Source: Alphaproteobacteria bacterium (GTDB taxonomy: Bacteria; Pseudomonadota; Alphaproteobacteria; SMXQ01). From it: a DNA stretch of 64,000 nt. This document shows positions 20,682 through 32,780 of the stretch, piece by piece. The stretch is from assembly GCA_030831315.1 (NCBI GenBank), contig JAURLI010000065.1:42298-106297 (forward strand). The letters are read 5' to 3'. Within the stretch, counting starts at the first letter, position 1; each line of letters starts with the position of its first letter. A program made the translations under genes and the position numbers. The notes beneath the pieces are model-generated. The model saw nothing but the letters and a program-made list of their open reading frames with translations. It did no database searches and was not told where the DNA came from.

Positions 20682-20990
20682 TCAGATTTGCAGGCCTGCC
20701 TCAAGGGCGGGCGATTTCGCCGGATCCACGCCGTCGCCAGAGGCGACGACGCAACTCACGTCGTCGTCGTCGGTCAAGAGCGCCGTCCATGTGCCTTCGG
20801 TCGGCGAGACATGGAATTCAAGGAGGCCCTTGCCCTTGATCTCGTGCACCTCGGCAAGCTGCTCGCCGTAATCATCGACAAGCGCGTTGATCATCGCCGT
20901 GCGGTCGAAACAGGCGCGCGGTTCTGCCCGGGCCACATCGGCGGCAAGCAGGGCCGGAAACAACAGAAGGCTGAGCAGCAAAGACCTCAT
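20682..20990 (-). CDS. Small exported hypothetical protein
   Basis: 102 aa; signal peptide MRSLLLSLLLFPALLAADVARA; conserved domain not recognised; followed by a terminator. Confidence 0.7.
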   Translation of the reverse strand: MRSLLLSLLLFPALLAADVARAEPRACFDRTAMINALVDDYGEQLAEVHEIKGKGLLEFHVSPTEGTWTALLTDDDDVSCVVASGDGVDPAKSPALEAGLQI

Positions 20991-21266
20991 GTCATCCTCT
21001 CTTCGGTCCCGTGTCCGGAATGAGGACAGCGGGACTTACGCAGTTACGTCGATCATCGACGTCTCCGTGCCATGAGCTTCCCGCTGGTGATGTTCGGCTT
21101 CGTTCACTTCGAAGCGCCTAATGCCACTTGCTGAACGCGCAAGCCGCTGTTTCAGCTGCGATGGTTCGACAATAAACGACAACGATTAAAATAGTCTGAT
21201 CGCGCCAGAATTTAATGCCTTGGCCCGTGCCGGTTGCGAAACCGAGCCATGCACCGGCTGCGTGGC

Positions 21267-22202
21267 TCAGTATTCGCGATCCCGGCTGACGATGCCGACC
21301 ATCGCTTCGCCCCGGCGCAAGCGGCGGATATTGCTGGCGATTTCGCGCGCTGCCGTTTCCGCCAGTGTTATTGCCGCTGCGTGGGGCGTAATGGTGATAC
21401 GCGGATGGCGCCAGAGCGGATCATCGGCGGGAAGGGGTTCGCGTTCGAAAACGTCGAGGGTCGCTGCCGAAATCTGTCCGCGGTCGAGGGCCGCGATCAG
21501 GTCTGCCGCCACCACGTGCCCGCCGCGGGCGCCGTTGATGATCGCTGCACCCCGGGGCATTCGGGCGAAGGCGTCGGCCGAAAGGATGCCGCGGGTGGCG
21601 CTGGTCAGGGGCAGCAGGCATACGACGATGTCGGAGTGCGCGAAAAAGGTGCCGAGACTGTCGGGGCCGGCGAAGATTTCGCCAAGCTCCCATTTCCTGG
21701 ACTTCGTCACCCAGGCGGCGAGCGGGAAGCCGAACGGCGCAAGTGCCTTTGCCGCCGCCCGGCCTAATTCGCCAAGTCCCATGATGCCGACCCGGCGCGC
21801 GCTCGCGCGCGGGATGTCATGGCGCTTCCAGTAGGCGCGTGCCTGCTGTTCGGCATAGGCAGGCATCAGGCGGTGATGGCGCAGCACGTTCATGACGACC
21901 CATTCGGCCATCTGTTCGGTCAGCGCCGGGTCGATCAGGCGCACCAGCGGCACATGGCGCGGCAGGTCGGGATCGAGCAGGGCATGATCGACGCCGGCCC
22001 CGAGCGACAGGACGGCGCGCAGGGCGGGCAGCTTCGCGCAGAGCCCGGGTGGCGGATACCACACGACGGCGAAATCGATGTCGGCTGCGCGCGCAAGGCC
22101 CGCTTCCGGCCCGATCAATACTTCGTCGTCCGGCAGTTCGCGGGCGAGTGCCCCCGCCCATTCATCGGTCTTGTCGGCTTCTGACAGGAAAAGAATGGCC
22201 AT
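21267..22202 (-). CDS. D-2-hydroxyacid dehydrogenase (glyoxylate/hydroxypyruvate reductase A-like)
   Basis: MGLGELGRAAAKALAPFGFPLAAW; NGARGGHVVAADLIAALDRGQISAATLDVFEREPLPADDPLW. Confidence 0.9.
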   Translation of the reverse strand: MAILFLSEADKTDEWAGALARELPDDEVLIGPEAGLARAADIDFAVVWYPPPGLCAKLPALRAVLSLGAGVDHALLDPDLPRHVPLVRLIDPALTEQMAEWVVMNVLRHHRLMPAYAEQQARAYWKRHDIPRASARRVGIMGLGELGRAAAKALAPFGFPLAAWVTKSRKWELGEIFAGPDSLGTFFAHSDIVVCLLPLTSATRGILSADAFARMPRGAAIINGARGGHVVAADLIAALDRGQISAATLDVFEREPLPADDPLWRHPRITITPHAAAITLAETAAREIASNIRRLRRGEAMVGIVSRDREY

Positions 22203-22208
22203 GGGCGA

Positions 22209-23843
<1,635 letters not shown>

Positions 23844-23847
23844 CGCC

Positions 23848-24918
23848 CTACACCATCGTCTTGCGCGGATCGAAGGCATCGCGCACCGCTTCGCCGACGA
23901 AGATCAGCAGGCTCAAGAGCGCCGCCAGCACGCAGAAAGAGGTGATGCCGATCCACGGCGCCTGCAGGTTTGCCTTGCCCTGCGCCAGAATTTCGCCGAG
24001 GGAGGCGGAGCCCGGCGGCAGGCCGAGGCCGAGGAAGTCCAGCGACGTCAGCGCCGTGATCGAGGAATTGAGCACGAAAGGCAGCAGCGTCAACGCCGCC
24101 ACCATGGCGTTGGGCAGGACATGGCGGAACATGATGACGGCGTCCGACACGCCGAGCGCGCGCGCCGCGCGCACGTAATCCTGCTGGCGCCCGCGCAGGA
24201 ATTCCGCGCGCACGACGGAAACCAGCGACATCCAGTGAAACAGCAGAAGGATGCCGAGCAGCCACCAGAAACTCGGCTCGACGAAGGAGGCCAGGATGAT
24301 GAGAACGTAAAGTCGCGGGATCCCCGACCAGATTTCCATGAACCGCTGGAAACCCAGATCGACCCAGCCGCCGAAGTAACCCTGCACAGCGCCCGCGGCG
24401 ACGCCGATGACGGTGGAGGCCACGGTCAGGATCAGGCCGAACAGCACCGATATGCGGAAGCCGTAGATCAGCCGCGCCAGCAGGTCGCGGGCCTGGTCGT
24501 CGGTGCCGAGCCAGTTGCGCGGGCCGGGTTTCGCCGGGGCGGGGGTGCCCAACTGGTAATTGACGCTGGTGTGATGCCAGGGGATCGGCGGGCGGATCAT
24601 CCAGCCCTTGCTCTCGACCAGCTTGATCAGGACGGGATCGTTGTAATCGGCCTCGGTCGGGAACTCGCCGCCGAAGGTCGTCTCCGGGTACATGGTGAAG
24701 ATCGGCATGTAATAGCCGCCGTCATATTTCACCAGGATCGGCTTGTCGTTGGCGATGAACTCGGCGAACAGGGAGCCCACGAACAGGATCAGGAACAGCC
24801 ACAGCGATATGAAGCCGCGCCGGTTTGCGCGGAAATTGTCGAGCCGCCTTCGCGCCAGCGGCGTGACCTTCATGCCGAGGAAGCGATCCCGGTGCTCGGT
24901 ATCTGCGGCCGCGGTCAT
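23848..24918 (-). CDS. yejE: ABC transporter permease (YejE-like)
   Basis: MTAAADTEHRDRFLGMKVTPLARRRLDNFRANRRGFISLWLFLILF...; C-terminal GLPPGSASLGEILAQGKANLQAPWIG; overlaps yejB. Confidence 0.9.
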   Translation of the reverse strand: MTAAADTEHRDRFLGMKVTPLARRRLDNFRANRRGFISLWLFLILFVGSLFAEFIANDKPILVKYDGGYYMPIFTMYPETTFGGEFPTEADYNDPVLIKLVESKGWMIRPPIPWHHTSVNYQLGTPAPAKPGPRNWLGTDDQARDLLARLIYGFRISVLFGLILTVASTVIGVAAGAVQGYFGGWVDLGFQRFMEIWSGIPRLYVLIILASFVEPSFWWLLGILLLFHWMSLVSVVRAEFLRGRQQDYVRAARALGVSDAVIMFRHVLPNAMVAALTLLPFVLNSSITALTSLDFLGLGLPPGSASLGEILAQGKANLQAPWIGITSFCVLAALLSLLIFVGEAVRDAFDPRKTMV

Positions 24919-26021
24919 GGCGCGCGCTCGAAGGTGATGCGCGGGTCGATCAGCACATAGGCGACGTCGCGAATCAGGTTGAACAGCAGCCCCAGCAGGC
25001 TGAACACGAACAGCGTCGCGAAGACCACGGGGTAGTCGCGATTGATCACGGATTCGTAGGAAAGCAGGCCGATCCCGTCGAGGGAGAAGATGATCTCGAT
25101 CAAGAGCGCGCCGGTGAACAGGATTTCGATCAGCAGTTCCGGGGCGCCCGCAAGCGGGATCAGCATGGCGTTGCGGAACACGTGGCCGTAAAGCACGCGG
25201 TTTTCCGACAGGCCCTTGGCGCGCGCGGTGATGACGTACTGCTTGCGGATTTCCTCGATGAACATGTTCTTGGTGAGCATGGTCAGGGTGGCGAAGCCGC
25301 CAATGACGATGGCCGTCAGCGGCAGTGCAAGATGCCAGAAGTAATCGGCGATTCGCGCTGGCCAGGACAGCATTTCCCAGTTGTCCGATACCAGTCCGCG
25401 CAGCGGGAAGATCGAGAAATAGCTGCCTCCTGCGAACAGCACGATCAGCAGGACGGCAAACATGAAGCCCGGGATCGAATAGCCGAAGATGATCGCGCTC
25501 GATGTCCAGAAGTCGAAGCGGGTGCCGTCGCGCACCGCCTTGGCGACGCCGAGCGGGATCGAGATCAGGTAGATGATCAGCGTAGACCACAGGCCCAGCG
25601 ATATGGATACGGGCAGCTTTTCGATCACGAGATCGACCACGCTGGTGTCGCGGAAAAAGCTGGTGCCGAAATCGAAGCGAATGTAATTCGCCAGCATATG
25701 GAAGAAGCGCTCGTGGGCGGGCTTGTCGAAGCCGTAGTACTTCTTCAGGTCTTCCAGCAACTGCGGATCGAGCCCGCGCCGCCCGCGATAGGCGCCGTCG
25801 CCCTGGCTGCCGGGAATCTGTCCGGGCGTCTGGGCGCTGCCGACCTCGCGCTGGGCGCCGCTGACGCGTGCGGTGGCGTCCACTTCGGCGCCGGTCAGCT
25901 GCGCCACCACCTGTTCGACGGGGCCGCCCGGGGCGAACTGCACGATGATGAAGTTGACCACCATGATGCCCAGCAACGTCGGCACGATCAGCCCAAGCCT
26001 GCGCACGATATAGGCGATCAT
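24915..26021 (-). CDS. yejB: ABC transporter permease (YejB-like)
   Basis: MIAYIVRRLGLIVPTLLGIMVVNFIIVQFAPGGPVEQVVAQLTG. Confidence 0.9.
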   Translation of the reverse strand: MIAYIVRRLGLIVPTLLGIMVVNFIIVQFAPGGPVEQVVAQLTGAEVDATARVSGAQREVGSAQTPGQIPGSQGDGAYRGRRGLDPQLLEDLKKYYGFDKPAHERFFHMLANYIRFDFGTSFFRDTSVVDLVIEKLPVSISLGLWSTLIIYLISIPLGVAKAVRDGTRFDFWTSSAIIFGYSIPGFMFAVLLIVLFAGGSYFSIFPLRGLVSDNWEMLSWPARIADYFWHLALPLTAIVIGGFATLTMLTKNMFIEEIRKQYVITARAKGLSENRVLYGHVFRNAMLIPLAGAPELLIEILFTGALLIEIIFSLDGIGLLSYESVINRDYPVVFATLFVFSLLGLLFNLIRDVAYVLIDPRITFERAP

Positions 26022-27865
26022 CGGGCGGGTTCCTTCCTGCGCGATTCCAGTCGCGCCGCTCGTGCCTTGTCGATCCACCAGGCATCGATCTGGTAGCCCA
26101 TGATCGGCGTGACCGCGGGGCGGCCGAACTTGTCCCAGTAGGCCAGCCGGTCGCCCTTGATGTGCCAGTGGGGAATGACGTAATGGCCGGCCAGCAGCAC
26201 GCGGTCGAGCGCGCGGGTGGTGGCGACCAGGGTGGCGCGGTCCTTGGCGCCGACGAGGCTTTCGATCAGGCTGTCGACGGCGGGATCGCGAACGCCCGCC
26301 AGGTTGAACGATCCTTCGACATTGGCGCTGGCGCTGTGCCAGAAGTCGCGCTGCTCGTTGCCCGGCGACAGCGACTGCCCCCAGACATGGACCAGCATGT
26401 CGAAGTCGAAGGTCTTGCGCCGGTTGATGTATTGCGAGGCATCGACTGTGCGCACCTTTGCATCGATGCCGAGCCGCTTGAGGTTGCCGAGGAAGGGCAG
26501 GACGATGCGCTCGAAGCTCGGATTGGCCAGCAGGATCTCGAAGGTCATCGGGCGGCCGGTCTTTTCGTTGACCAGCTTGCCGTCCTTCACGACCCAGCCC
26601 GCGCTTTTGAGGATATCGAGCGCCTTGAGAAGATTGCGCCTGAGGCTGATATGGGTGCCGTCGGTATCGGGAGCCTTGTAGGCGGGGCCGAAAACTTCGG
26701 CCGGGACCTTGCCGCGGAAGGGTTCAAGAACCGCAAGTTCCGCCGCACCGGGCAGGCCGCGCGCGGCGAGGTCGGAATTGGAATAGAAATTTTCGGTGCG
26801 CGAATAAGCGCCGAAGAACAGGACCCGGTTGGTCCAGGTGAAATCGAAGGCGTAGGCCAGTGCCGCGCGCACGCGGCGGTCGGCGAAGATTTCGCGCCGG
26901 GTGTTGAACACGAAGCCCTGCATGCCGGTCGGCTGCTGGTGCGGCAGGAATACCTTTTTCAGGAATCCTTCGCGCACGGCGGGCACGTCGTAGCTCGCCG
27001 CCCAGAATTTCGATACGTGCTCCTCGCGGAAATCGAAGGTGCCGGCCTTCAGGGCCTCCAGGGCCACGGTATTGTCGCGGAAATAATCGATGCGGATGCG
27101 GCCGAAATTGAAACGCCCGCGCGCAAAACCGAGGTTGCGGGCCCAGTGGTCGGGGACGCGCTCCAGTGTGATCGCGCGGCCGGGATCGACTTCGGCGACG
27201 CGATAGGGGCCGCTGCCGAGCGGCGGCGTCATCGTCGTCTTTTCGAAATCCTTGTCGGCCCAGTAGTGCCTGGGCAGGACGGGAAGCTGGCCGACGATCA
27301 GCGGCAGTTCGCGGTTGACGCCGCCCTTGAAGGTGAAGCGCACGCGGCGCGGGCCTTCGACCACGGCCTTTGCCACCGCCGCGTAGTAAAGGCGAAAGCG
27401 CGGGTGTCCTTTCGTCGTCAGGGTGTTGAAGGTCCATACGACATCGTCGGCGGTGATAGGCTTGCCGTCGTGAAAGCGCGCCTCGGGCCGCAGGTTGAAA
27501 ACAACCCAGGACCGGTCGGGCGGCGTTTCCACCGATTCCGCGATCAGGCCGTATTCGGAAAACGGCTCGTCCGCCGACGACATCATCAGGGTTTCGAAGA
27601 TGTAATCCGATCCGGCGGCGGCAACGCCTTTCAGGGTGAACGGGTTGAGCGTGTCGAACGTGCGCACGCCCGCAAGCCGGATGGTGCCGCCCTTGGGCGC
27701 GTTCGGATTGACGTAGTCGAAATGCGAAAACCCGGCCGGGTACTTCAGATCGCCATGCATGGCGATGCCGTGTGCAGGGGCCGCGCCGGAAGATTGCGCG
27801 AGAGCCGGCGCCGCGGCGAGGCCCCAGGCAAGAACGCAAACACCGAGGACCCCAAAGCGCGACAT
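26018..27865 (-). CDS. yejA: Extracellular solute-binding protein family 5 (YejA-like)
   Basis: Signal peptide; AMHGDLKYPAGFSHFDYVNPNAPKGGTIRLAGVRTFDTLNPF; operon with yejB/E/F. Confidence 0.9.
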   Translation of the reverse strand: MSRFGVLGVCVLAWGLAAAPALAQSSGAAPAHGIAMHGDLKYPAGFSHFDYVNPNAPKGGTIRLAGVRTFDTLNPFTLKGVAAAGSDYIFETLMMSSADEPFSEYGLIAESVETPPDRSWVVFNLRPEARFHDGKPITADDVVWTFNTLTTKGHPRFRLYYAAVAKAVVEGPRRVRFTFKGGVNRELPLIVGQLPVLPRHYWADKDFEKTTMTPPLGSGPYRVAEVDPGRAITLERVPDHWARNLGFARGRFNFGRIRIDYFRDNTVALEALKAGTFDFREEHVSKFWAASYDVPAVREGFLKKVFLPHQQPTGMQGFVFNTRREIFADRRVRAALAYAFDFTWTNRVLFFGAYSRTENFYSNSDLAARGLPGAAELAVLEPFRGKVPAEVFGPAYKAPDTDGTHISLRRNLLKALDILKSAGWVVKDGKLVNEKTGRPMTFEILLANPSFERIVLPFLGNLKRLGIDAKVRTVDASQYINRRKTFDFDMLVHVWGQSLSPGNEQRDFWHSASANVEGSFNLAGVRDPAVDSLIESLVGAKDRATLVATTRALDRVLLAGHYVIPHWHIKGDRLAYWDKFGRPAVTPIMGYQIDAWWIDKARAARLESRRKEPAR

Positions 27866-27874
27866 GTGTTCCCG

Positions 27875-28672
27875 TCAGCCCGTTCGAAGAATGGCAAGCG
27901 CTTCGCGGTGCAGGGCGGCGTCACCCGCGGCGATCACGCGGCCGTCGGAGGAAAGCGTCAGCGGCTTCCCGTCCCAGTCGGTGACAATGCCGCCCGCGCC
28001 TTCGATGACCGGCACCAGCGCCGCATAATCGTAAGGCTTGAGGCCCGATTCCACAACGATGTCGGCATGGCCGGATGCCAACAGACCGTAGGAATAGCAA
28101 TCCCCGCCATAAAGCGCGTGGGCGACACGTTCGCGCAGGCGATGGAAGCCCGGCAAATCGCTGTCGGGGAACAGGTAGGGACTGGTGGTGTAGAGGATGG
28201 CGTCCGCCAGCTTCGGACAGGGCCGCACGTTCGCGGGTGTGCCGTTGAACGTCGTCGCCTTGCCTTCGGCGCCGATCCAGCGTTCGTGGATGATCGGCTG
28301 GTCGATGATGCCGATGACGGGTTTGCCCCGCCAGGCGAGGGAGACGAGAATCCCGAATGTCGGCTTGCCGGTGATGAAGGACTTGGTGCCGTCGATGGGA
28401 TCGAGCACCCAGGTGAATTCGGCGTCCGGGTTGGTGCGCCCCATTTCCTCGCCAAGGATGCCGTGGCCGGGCTCGGCGTCGGCAATCAGCGCCCGCATGG
28501 CGATTTCGGCGTCGCGATCGGCGATCGTCACCGGCGTCGCGTCGGCCTTGGTGTCGACGGTGAAGGACTTGCGGAAGTAATGCGCCAGCACTTCGCCCGC
28601 AGCGTCGGCGCAAGTGTTCGCGAGCGCGATGTAGCGGTTGACGGCAGCGAGATCGAGCGGGGCGCCCGGCAT
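27875..28672 (-). CDS. hisN: Histidinol-phosphatase, inositol monophosphatase family
   Basis: GHGILGEEMG, WVLDPIDGTKSFITGKPTFGILVSL. Confidence 0.85.
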   Translation of the reverse strand: MPGAPLDLAAVNRYIALANTCADAAGEVLAHYFRKSFTVDTKADATPVTIADRDAEIAMRALIADAEPGHGILGEEMGRTNPDAEFTWVLDPIDGTKSFITGKPTFGILVSLAWRGKPVIGIIDQPIIHERWIGAEGKATTFNGTPANVRPCPKLADAILYTTSPYLFPDSDLPGFHRLRERVAHALYGGDCYSYGLLASGHADIVVESGLKPYDYAALVPVIEGAGGIVTDWDGKPLTLSSDGRVIAAGDAALHREALAILRTG

Positions 28673-28714
28673 GGCTATCGGACTTTCATGCCGCGGGACC
28701 GCCGCCCGCGCCGG

Positions 28715-29257
28715 TTACGGCAGCGGGACAGGGTTGTCGGCGCGGCTGCGCATGTAGGCGATCAGCGCGGCACGTTCGGCGTCGTTCTTGACGCCGGCAA
28801 AGGCCATGCGGTTGCCCGGCGCGAAGGCCTTCGGATCGTAGAGCCACTTGTTCAGGGTCTCGTAATCCCACTTGCCCTTGACGGCCTTGAGCGCGGCCGA
28901 ATAGCTGAACGAGCCGCCGGCGATGTCGTGGCCGATGGTGCCCCACAGCGCGGGGCCGACCTTGTTCGGGCCACCCTTGTCGAAGGAATGGCAGACGGTG
29001 CACTTGCGAGCGACCTGCGCACCCTGATCGGCGCTGGCCTTGGCAAGCATCGGGCCGATCGCCGCGATCTGCACTTCGGCCTTCTTGGCGGCGGGCGCGC
29101 CCGAAGGCTGCGCCGGGGCGATGCCTGCAACGGGGTAGGCGTTCTTTTCGGGCACCTTGGCGTGCAGCAGCGCGTCGCCCGCGATGTCGACAACCTTGAT
29201 GACGAGAAGCGCCGCGAGAATAGCGCCGATGACCTTGTTCCACTCGAATGCGGACAT
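28715..29257 (-). CDS. Membrane-anchored class I cytochrome c
   Basis: N-terminal TM anchor; CTVCHSFDKGGPNKVGPALWG haem motif; NRMAFAGVKND. Confidence 0.92.
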   Translation of the reverse strand: MSAFEWNKVIGAILAALLVIKVVDIAGDALLHAKVPEKNAYPVAGIAPAQPSGAPAAKKAEVQIAAIGPMLAKASADQGAQVARKCTVCHSFDKGGPNKVGPALWGTIGHDIAGGSFSYSAALKAVKGKWDYETLNKWLYDPKAFAPGNRMAFAGVKNDAERAALIAYMRSRADNPVPLP

Positions 29258-29557
29258 GAGTGCGTTGCTCCGGTCTTATTACGCCCACAGGGCGCCGCGC
29301 CCCGCGGGGCACGATTCTTGGAAGAAATCGGGCAGCCCGGGTGCGGGCCGCGCCGGGAATGTAACCGCTCGAACCGGCGCTGTCCAACGCGGATTGCCCG
29401 ATTTTTTCGCCTTTTCCCGGCCTCTCGCGGGCTCTTTCGGCCTACTCGTCCGCGCTTTCGGCTGGCCCGCCGGAACGGAACCGACTAGTCTTGCAAACAC
29501 CCTGAAATCGTGGAGTTTTTCGGGTTCTTTCCGGGCCCGGAGGGCCGAAGGCGCATT

Positions 29558-30337
29558 GTGACCGTTCCGACCGCTTCCATCCGCAATCCCGTCGTGCTGG
29601 TGCCTGCCCGCATGGCCTCGACCCGCCTGCCGGGCAAGCCGCTCGCCGATATCCTCGGCCTGCCCATGATCGTGCAGGTGTGGCGGCGGGCGATGGAGGC
29701 GGGCATCGGCCCGGTCTGGGTGGCGGCAGCCGAGCCCGAAATCGCCGAGGCGGTGACGCGGGCAGGCGGCAAGGCGGTGCTGACGCGGCCCGATCATCCG
29801 TCGGGTTCCGACCGCATCGTCGAAGCCCTCGACCAGATTGATCCCGCCGGCGAGTTCGATGCCGTGGTCAACGTGCAGGGCGACTTGCCGACGCTCGACC
29901 CGGCTCTGCCGGTGCGGGCACTCGGGCTGCTCGATGACGGGGCCGTCGATCTGGGCACGCTCGCCGCCGAAATCCGGGTCGAGAACGAGCGTACCGATCC
30001 CAACGTGGTCAAGGCGGTGGTGGCCGCGGCCCCCGGCGCCGACCAGGGGCGCGCCCTTTACTTCAGCCGCGCCACGGTGCCCGCGGGCGATGGCCCGCAT
30101 TACCACCACATCGGCCTTTACGCATGGCGGCGCAAGGCGCTCGCGCGCTTCGTCGCGCTGCCGCCGAGCCCGCTCGAGATGCGCGAGAAGCTCGAGCAAC
30201 TGCGCGCGCTTGAGGCGGGCATGCGCATCGACGTTGCCTTCGTTGACACGGTTCCGCTCGGTGTCGATACTCCGCGCGACCTTGATCGCGCCCGCGAAAT
30301 TCTCGCAGCGGCGCAGGCAAACAGGCCCGGCCGATGA
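29558..30337 (+). CDS. kdsB: 3-deoxy-manno-octulosonate cytidylyltransferase
   Basis: [49 protein letters not shown] start. Confidence 0.93.
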   Translation: MTVPTASIRNPVVLVPARMASTRLPGKPLADILGLPMIVQVWRRAMEAGIGPVWVAAAEPEIAEAVTRAGGKAVLTRPDHPSGSDRIVEALDQIDPAGEFDAVVNVQGDLPTLDPALPVRALGLLDDGAVDLGTLAAEIRVENERTDPNVVKAVVAAAPGADQGRALYFSRATVPAGDGPHYHHIGLYAWRRKALARFVALPPSPLEMREKLEQLRALEAGMRIDVAFVDTVPLGVDTPRDLDRAREILAAAQANRPGR

Positions 30338-31206
30338 CCGACAGCAACGACAACGCCACCGCCGATCCGGCCAATACCATCGTTTTCCAGGGCTACGCCG
30401 GGGCCTATTCCGACCTTGCCTGCCGTCAGGTCTATCCGGCCATGACCAGCCTGCCGTGCCCGACCTTCGAGGAAGCCTTCGCCGCGGTCGAGGAAGGCCG
30501 GGCGCGTCTTGCCATGATCCCCATCGAAAATTCGGTTGCCGGACGCGTTGCCGATATTCACCAGCTTATCCCGCACGCGCAGTTGCACATGATCGGCGAG
30601 CACTTCCAGCGCGTGAACCATCACCTGCTGGCGGTAAAGGGCGCGACGCTCGCGGGCATAAAGGTCGCACGCAGCCACGTTCATGCGCTGTCGCAATGCC
30701 GCATCTTCCTGCGCAAGCACGGCATCCGCTCGATCGTGCATGCCGATACCGCCGGTGCGGCGCGCGACATCGCGGAAAAGGGCGATGCGAGCGAGGCGGC
30801 GATTGCCTCGGAACTGGCGGCGGAAATCTACGGGCTTCAGTCCCTTGCCGCCAACATCGAGGATGCCGCTCACAACACCACGCGCTTCGTCATCTTCGCA
30901 CGCGAGCCGGTCGATCCCGGCGCCGACAACGGCCCGGCGATGACCGCCTTCCTGTTCCGCGTGCGCAACATCCCCGCCGCGCTCTACAAGGCGCTGGGCG
31001 GCTTCGCCACCAATGGCGTCAACATGACCAAGCTCGAGAGCTACATGGTCGAAGGCAACTTCGCCTCGAGCGAGTTCTATGCCGAGGTCGAAGGCCACCC
31101 GGAACACGGCGCGCTCAAGCTTGCGCTCGAGGAATTGCAGTTCTATTCGGAAAAAGTGCGCATTCTCGGCACCTTCTCCCAGCACCCCTTCCGCCGCGGC
31201 GGCTGA
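30334..31206 (+). CDS. pheA: Prephenate dehydratase
   Basis: [36 protein letters not shown]-like [33 protein letters not shown]. Confidence 0.94.
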   Translation: MTDSNDNATADPANTIVFQGYAGAYSDLACRQVYPAMTSLPCPTFEEAFAAVEEGRARLAMIPIENSVAGRVADIHQLIPHAQLHMIGEHFQRVNHHLLAVKGATLAGIKVARSHVHALSQCRIFLRKHGIRSIVHADTAGAARDIAEKGDASEAAIASELAAEIYGLQSLAANIEDAAHNTTRFVIFAREPVDPGADNGPAMTAFLFRVRNIPAALYKALGGFATNGVNMTKLESYMVEGNFASSEFYAEVEGHPEHGALKLALEELQFYSEKVRILGTFSQHPFRRGG

Positions 31207-31238
31207 TCGGCCGTCTCGCCTGTCCAGAGTATCTTTTC

Positions 31239-31811
31239 ATGGAAGCCTTCATCATCTCCCTTGGCGTGGTTGCGGTCGCCGAAATCGGCGACAAGACGCA
31301 ATTGCTCGCCATCGTTCTCGCCGCCCGCTACCGCGCGCCATATGCCATCTGCGCAGGCATATTCATCGCCACTATTGCCAACCACGCGCTGGCGGCGCTG
31401 TTCGGCGGGCTGGTCGCAGACTGGCTCGGCCCCATCTGGCTGCGCTGGATCCTGGCGGCGAGCTTCATCGCCATGGCCGGCTGGGTGCTGGTGCCCGACA
31501 AGGCCGACGACGGCCCTTCGACCGCCGCGCGCGCAAGCGCCTTCGTCGCGACATTGGTTTCGTTCTTCCTGGTCGAGATCGGCGACAAGACCCAGATCGC
31601 CACCATCGCGCTCGCCGCGCGCTATCACGACGTGATCGTCGTCACGGCGGGTACGACGCTCGGCATGATGGCGGCGAACGTTCCGGCGGTGTGGCTCGGT
31701 GAAGTGGCGGCGACGAAACTGCCGATGAAGCTCATGCGCTTCGTCGCGGCGGCGATCTTCGCGGCACTTGGGCTCGCCGCGCTGTTCAATATCGGCAAGG
31801 TTTTCGGCTGA
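31239..31811 (+). CDS. TMEM165/GDT1 (UPF0016) family cation transporter
   Basis: Two EIGDKTQ motifs (AEIGDKTQLLAI, VEIGDKTQIATI). Confidence 0.92.
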   Translation: MEAFIISLGVVAVAEIGDKTQLLAIVLAARYRAPYAICAGIFIATIANHALAALFGGLVADWLGPIWLRWILAASFIAMAGWVLVPDKADDGPSTAARASAFVATLVSFFLVEIGDKTQIATIALAARYHDVIVVTAGTTLGMMAANVPAVWLGEVAATKLPMKLMRFVAAAIFAALGLAALFNIGKVFG

Positions 31812-31814
31812 GGC

Positions 31815-32780
31815 TCAGGCCAGCCCGTTCATCCATTCGCCGATCAGGCGCCTTGCGATGGAGATGGGACGGGGCAGGTGCGCGGTCAGTCCCGCCGCCT
31901 CCGCCTCTGCCCGGTCGCGCGCCGCCATCAGCGCGCGCACCTCGTCGCGGGTGAACCAGCGCGCATCGGCCAGTTCTTCTTCGTTGATGCGGACCTCCGT
32001 CGTCGCCGCTTCGGCATAAAAGCCCAGCATCAGGTTGGCCGGGAACGGCCAGGGCTGGGAATGGGCGTAATGGGCGGCGGAAATGGCGATGCCGGTTTCT
32101 TCCATCACTTCGCGGGCGACGGCTTCTTCCAGCGACTCGCCCGGTTCGACAAAGCCCGCCAGCGTCGAATACATGCGGTTGTCGCGGCCTGGGCGGCGGC
32201 CCAGCAGGCAGCGATCGCCGTCAACCACCAGCATGATGACGGCGGGGTCGGTGCGCGGGAAGTGATGCAACCCGCAATCGGCATTGGTGCAGACGCGCAC
32301 GTGGCCCGCTTCCTGCGCCACGGTCGGTGCGCCGCAATTGCCGCAGAAACGGTGGCGCCGGTGCCAGTAGGCGAGCGCGCGGGAATGAGCCAGCATCTGC
32401 GCGTGGGCGTTGCTCATGGTCGCGGCAATGTCGCGCACGTCCATGAATTCGCCGCGTCCGGCCAGTGCCGGGTGGGTGGCGGGATCGTCGAGATGCGAGA
32501 TGTCGGCGGAAAACACCGCCTTCTCTCCATGAATGGCAAGCAGCGTCGGCGGCGCCTCGGGATGCGCCAGCGCCAGCGCTTCCGCCGTCGCCATGAAGGC
32601 GGGCGCGGCTTCGGGGCCCGGTGCCACGAAATGCTTGTCGCGCCATGTCAGGATGACGACGCTGCCCGCGTCGGCAAGCTGGCGCGCCACCCAGTCCGCG
32701 TCCTTGCGCAAGAGCCCGGCGCGGTCGAGACCGCCGCCGGCAAAGACGTTGGCGGGGCGATGGCGGAAGACGTCGCTCAT
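31815..32780 (-). CDS. nudC: NAD(+) diphosphatase (NUDIX)
   Basis: Zn-ribbon CGNCG...CTNADCG; Nudix box GFVEPGESLEEAVAREVMEETGI. Confidence 0.92.
   Translation of the reverse strand: MSDVFRHRPANVFAGGGLDRAGLLRKDADWVARQLADAGSVVILTWRDKHFVAPGPEAAPAFMATAEALALAHPEAPPTLLAIHGEKAVFSADISHLDDPATHPALAGRGEFMDVRDIAATMSNAHAQMLAHSRALAYWHRRHRFCGNCGAPTVAQEAGHVRVCTNADCGLHHFPRTDPAVIMLVVDGDRCLLGRRPGRDNRMYSTLAGFVEPGESLEEAVAREVMEETGIAISAAHYAHSQPWPFPANLMLGFYAEAATTEVRINEEELADARWFTRDEVRALMAARDRAEAEAAGLTAHLPRPISIARRLIGEWMNGLA

Noticed and set aside
26162-29488. 1108-aa + strand ORF
   Set aside because: Antisense to yejA, hisN and the cytochrome c gene, all with clear family motifs; long shadow ORFs are expected in GC-rich coding DNA and the translation shows no recognisable domain.
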